Shown piece after piece: positions 33,740-34,088 of a DNA stretch of 34,088 nt. The notes beneath the pieces are model-generated. The model did not search any database and was not told the DNA's origin. It saw nothing but the letters and a program-made list of their open reading frames with translations. Position numbers and translations under genes: made by a program. Position 1 is the first letter of the stretch. Every line of letters begins with the position of its first letter. The stretch comes from an uncultured Bacteroides sp. Its GTDB lineage: Bacteria > Bacteroidota > Bacteroidia > Chitinophagales > Chitinophagaceae. The DNA lies in contig CABHOP010000075.1 of NCBI GenBank assembly GCA_902168085.1, positions 1 to 34,088 of the forward strand. Direction: 5' to 3'.

Positions 33740-34088
33740 CTATTTCTTCTGATACCGCGCTTGGTACAAGCCGCCTGAAACTTTTTTAAAGTTCTTCCAA
33801 TCATTAACTATAATGTGTTGCTTCTGATAAGACCAATTGCCTTGTTGGTCTATATATTTATGCGGTGCAGCACCATTAATTGGCGATTTAGTAATTGAAT
33901 TAGCTTCTGTCTTATCGGGGCTGATGCGGATATTTATATACGTCATATCGTTATCTTCAAATGTATCCTTATCATGTACCGGCTCTTTAAAGATATAATA
34001 TTGCTTACCCTGATAAATCACAAAACTGGTATCGTTTACAGTCTTTGTAAAGATAGTATCATAATTACCTGTCCAGTTATTGTTAGCT
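33740..34088 (-). CDS. Hypothetical protein, C-terminal part (5' end outside window)
   Basis: The frame is open through the right edge: upstream of the first possible GTG (34021) it still reads NNNWTGNYDTIFTKTVNDTS without a stop. At least 115 codons are present. It contains aromatic-rich segments (SFVIYQGKQYYIFK, NWSYQKQHIIVNDWKNFKK) typical of beta-rich lipoprotein-like proteins of Bacteroidota. I do not recognise a family. It ends at a strong terminator. Confidence 0.65.
   Translation of the reverse strand, partial: ANNNWTGNYDTIFTKTVNDTSFVIYQGKQYYIFKEPVHDKDTFEDNDMTYINIRISPDKTEANSITKSPINGAAPHKYIDQQGNWSYQKQHIIVNDWKNFKKVSGGLYQARYQKK

Overview
The window looks like part of a chromosome from a Bacteroidota bacterium, most likely Chitinophagaceae or a close relative. 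The evidence is that promoters fit the TTTG-N19-21-TAnnTTTG pattern of that phylum, starts lack Shine-Dalgarno sequences, and TTG/GTG starts are common. The gene set also fits: a DarA/DarB-type pair, a Bacteroidota-type arginine decarboxylase, a DUF6766 protein and a TPR-containing sensor kinase. This is a judgement from recognised families; no database search was possible.

Bases 1-389 hold the 3' end of an arginine decarboxylase gene. Bases about 390-5500 form an accessory island. It contains two mobile-element replication-type genes on the minus strand: a RecA/RepA-like ATPase with a C-terminal HTH, and a zinc-finger/TOPRIM primase-like protein. Between them is an A+T-rich gene for a Cys-rich pentapeptide-like repeat protein fused to a C-terminal TIR domain, bracketed by 61-bp inverted repeats (55/61 identical). 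The island also holds two direct copies of a 108-109-bp palindromic REP/MITE-like element, 39-bp inverted repeats around the primase segment, a GIY-YIG nuclease gene bracketed by inverted ends of the same REP family, and a hairpin-rich non-coding tract upstream of the ATPase. This is the most unusual part of the window.

Bases 5500-10000 are all minus strand: an AHSA1/SRPBCC protein, a DarB-DarA-type pair (ketosynthase III plus flavodoxin-like condensing enzyme) and a secreted HtrA/DegP protease. Bases 10160-23340 are core genome: fusA (EF-G) on its own, pyrR-pyrB, a membrane glycosyltransferase, accD-smpB, a saccharopine dehydrogenase, a MenI/YdiI-like thioesterase, a second membrane glycosyltransferase and gyrA. 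Most transcription units end in clear intrinsic terminators, several of them shared by convergent genes.

Bases 23389-32161 hold a secreted TPR protein, a membrane fatty acid desaturase, a cold-shock protein, a duplicated DUF6766 membrane protein, a MiaE-type tRNA hydroxylase, an overlapping Y-family polymerase/radical SAM pair and a TPR-histidine kinase without a neighbouring regulator. The last 1.9 kb is small unrecognised genes: a 96-aa protein, a decayed secreted-protein gene, two overlapping convergent small genes and a gene running off the right edge.
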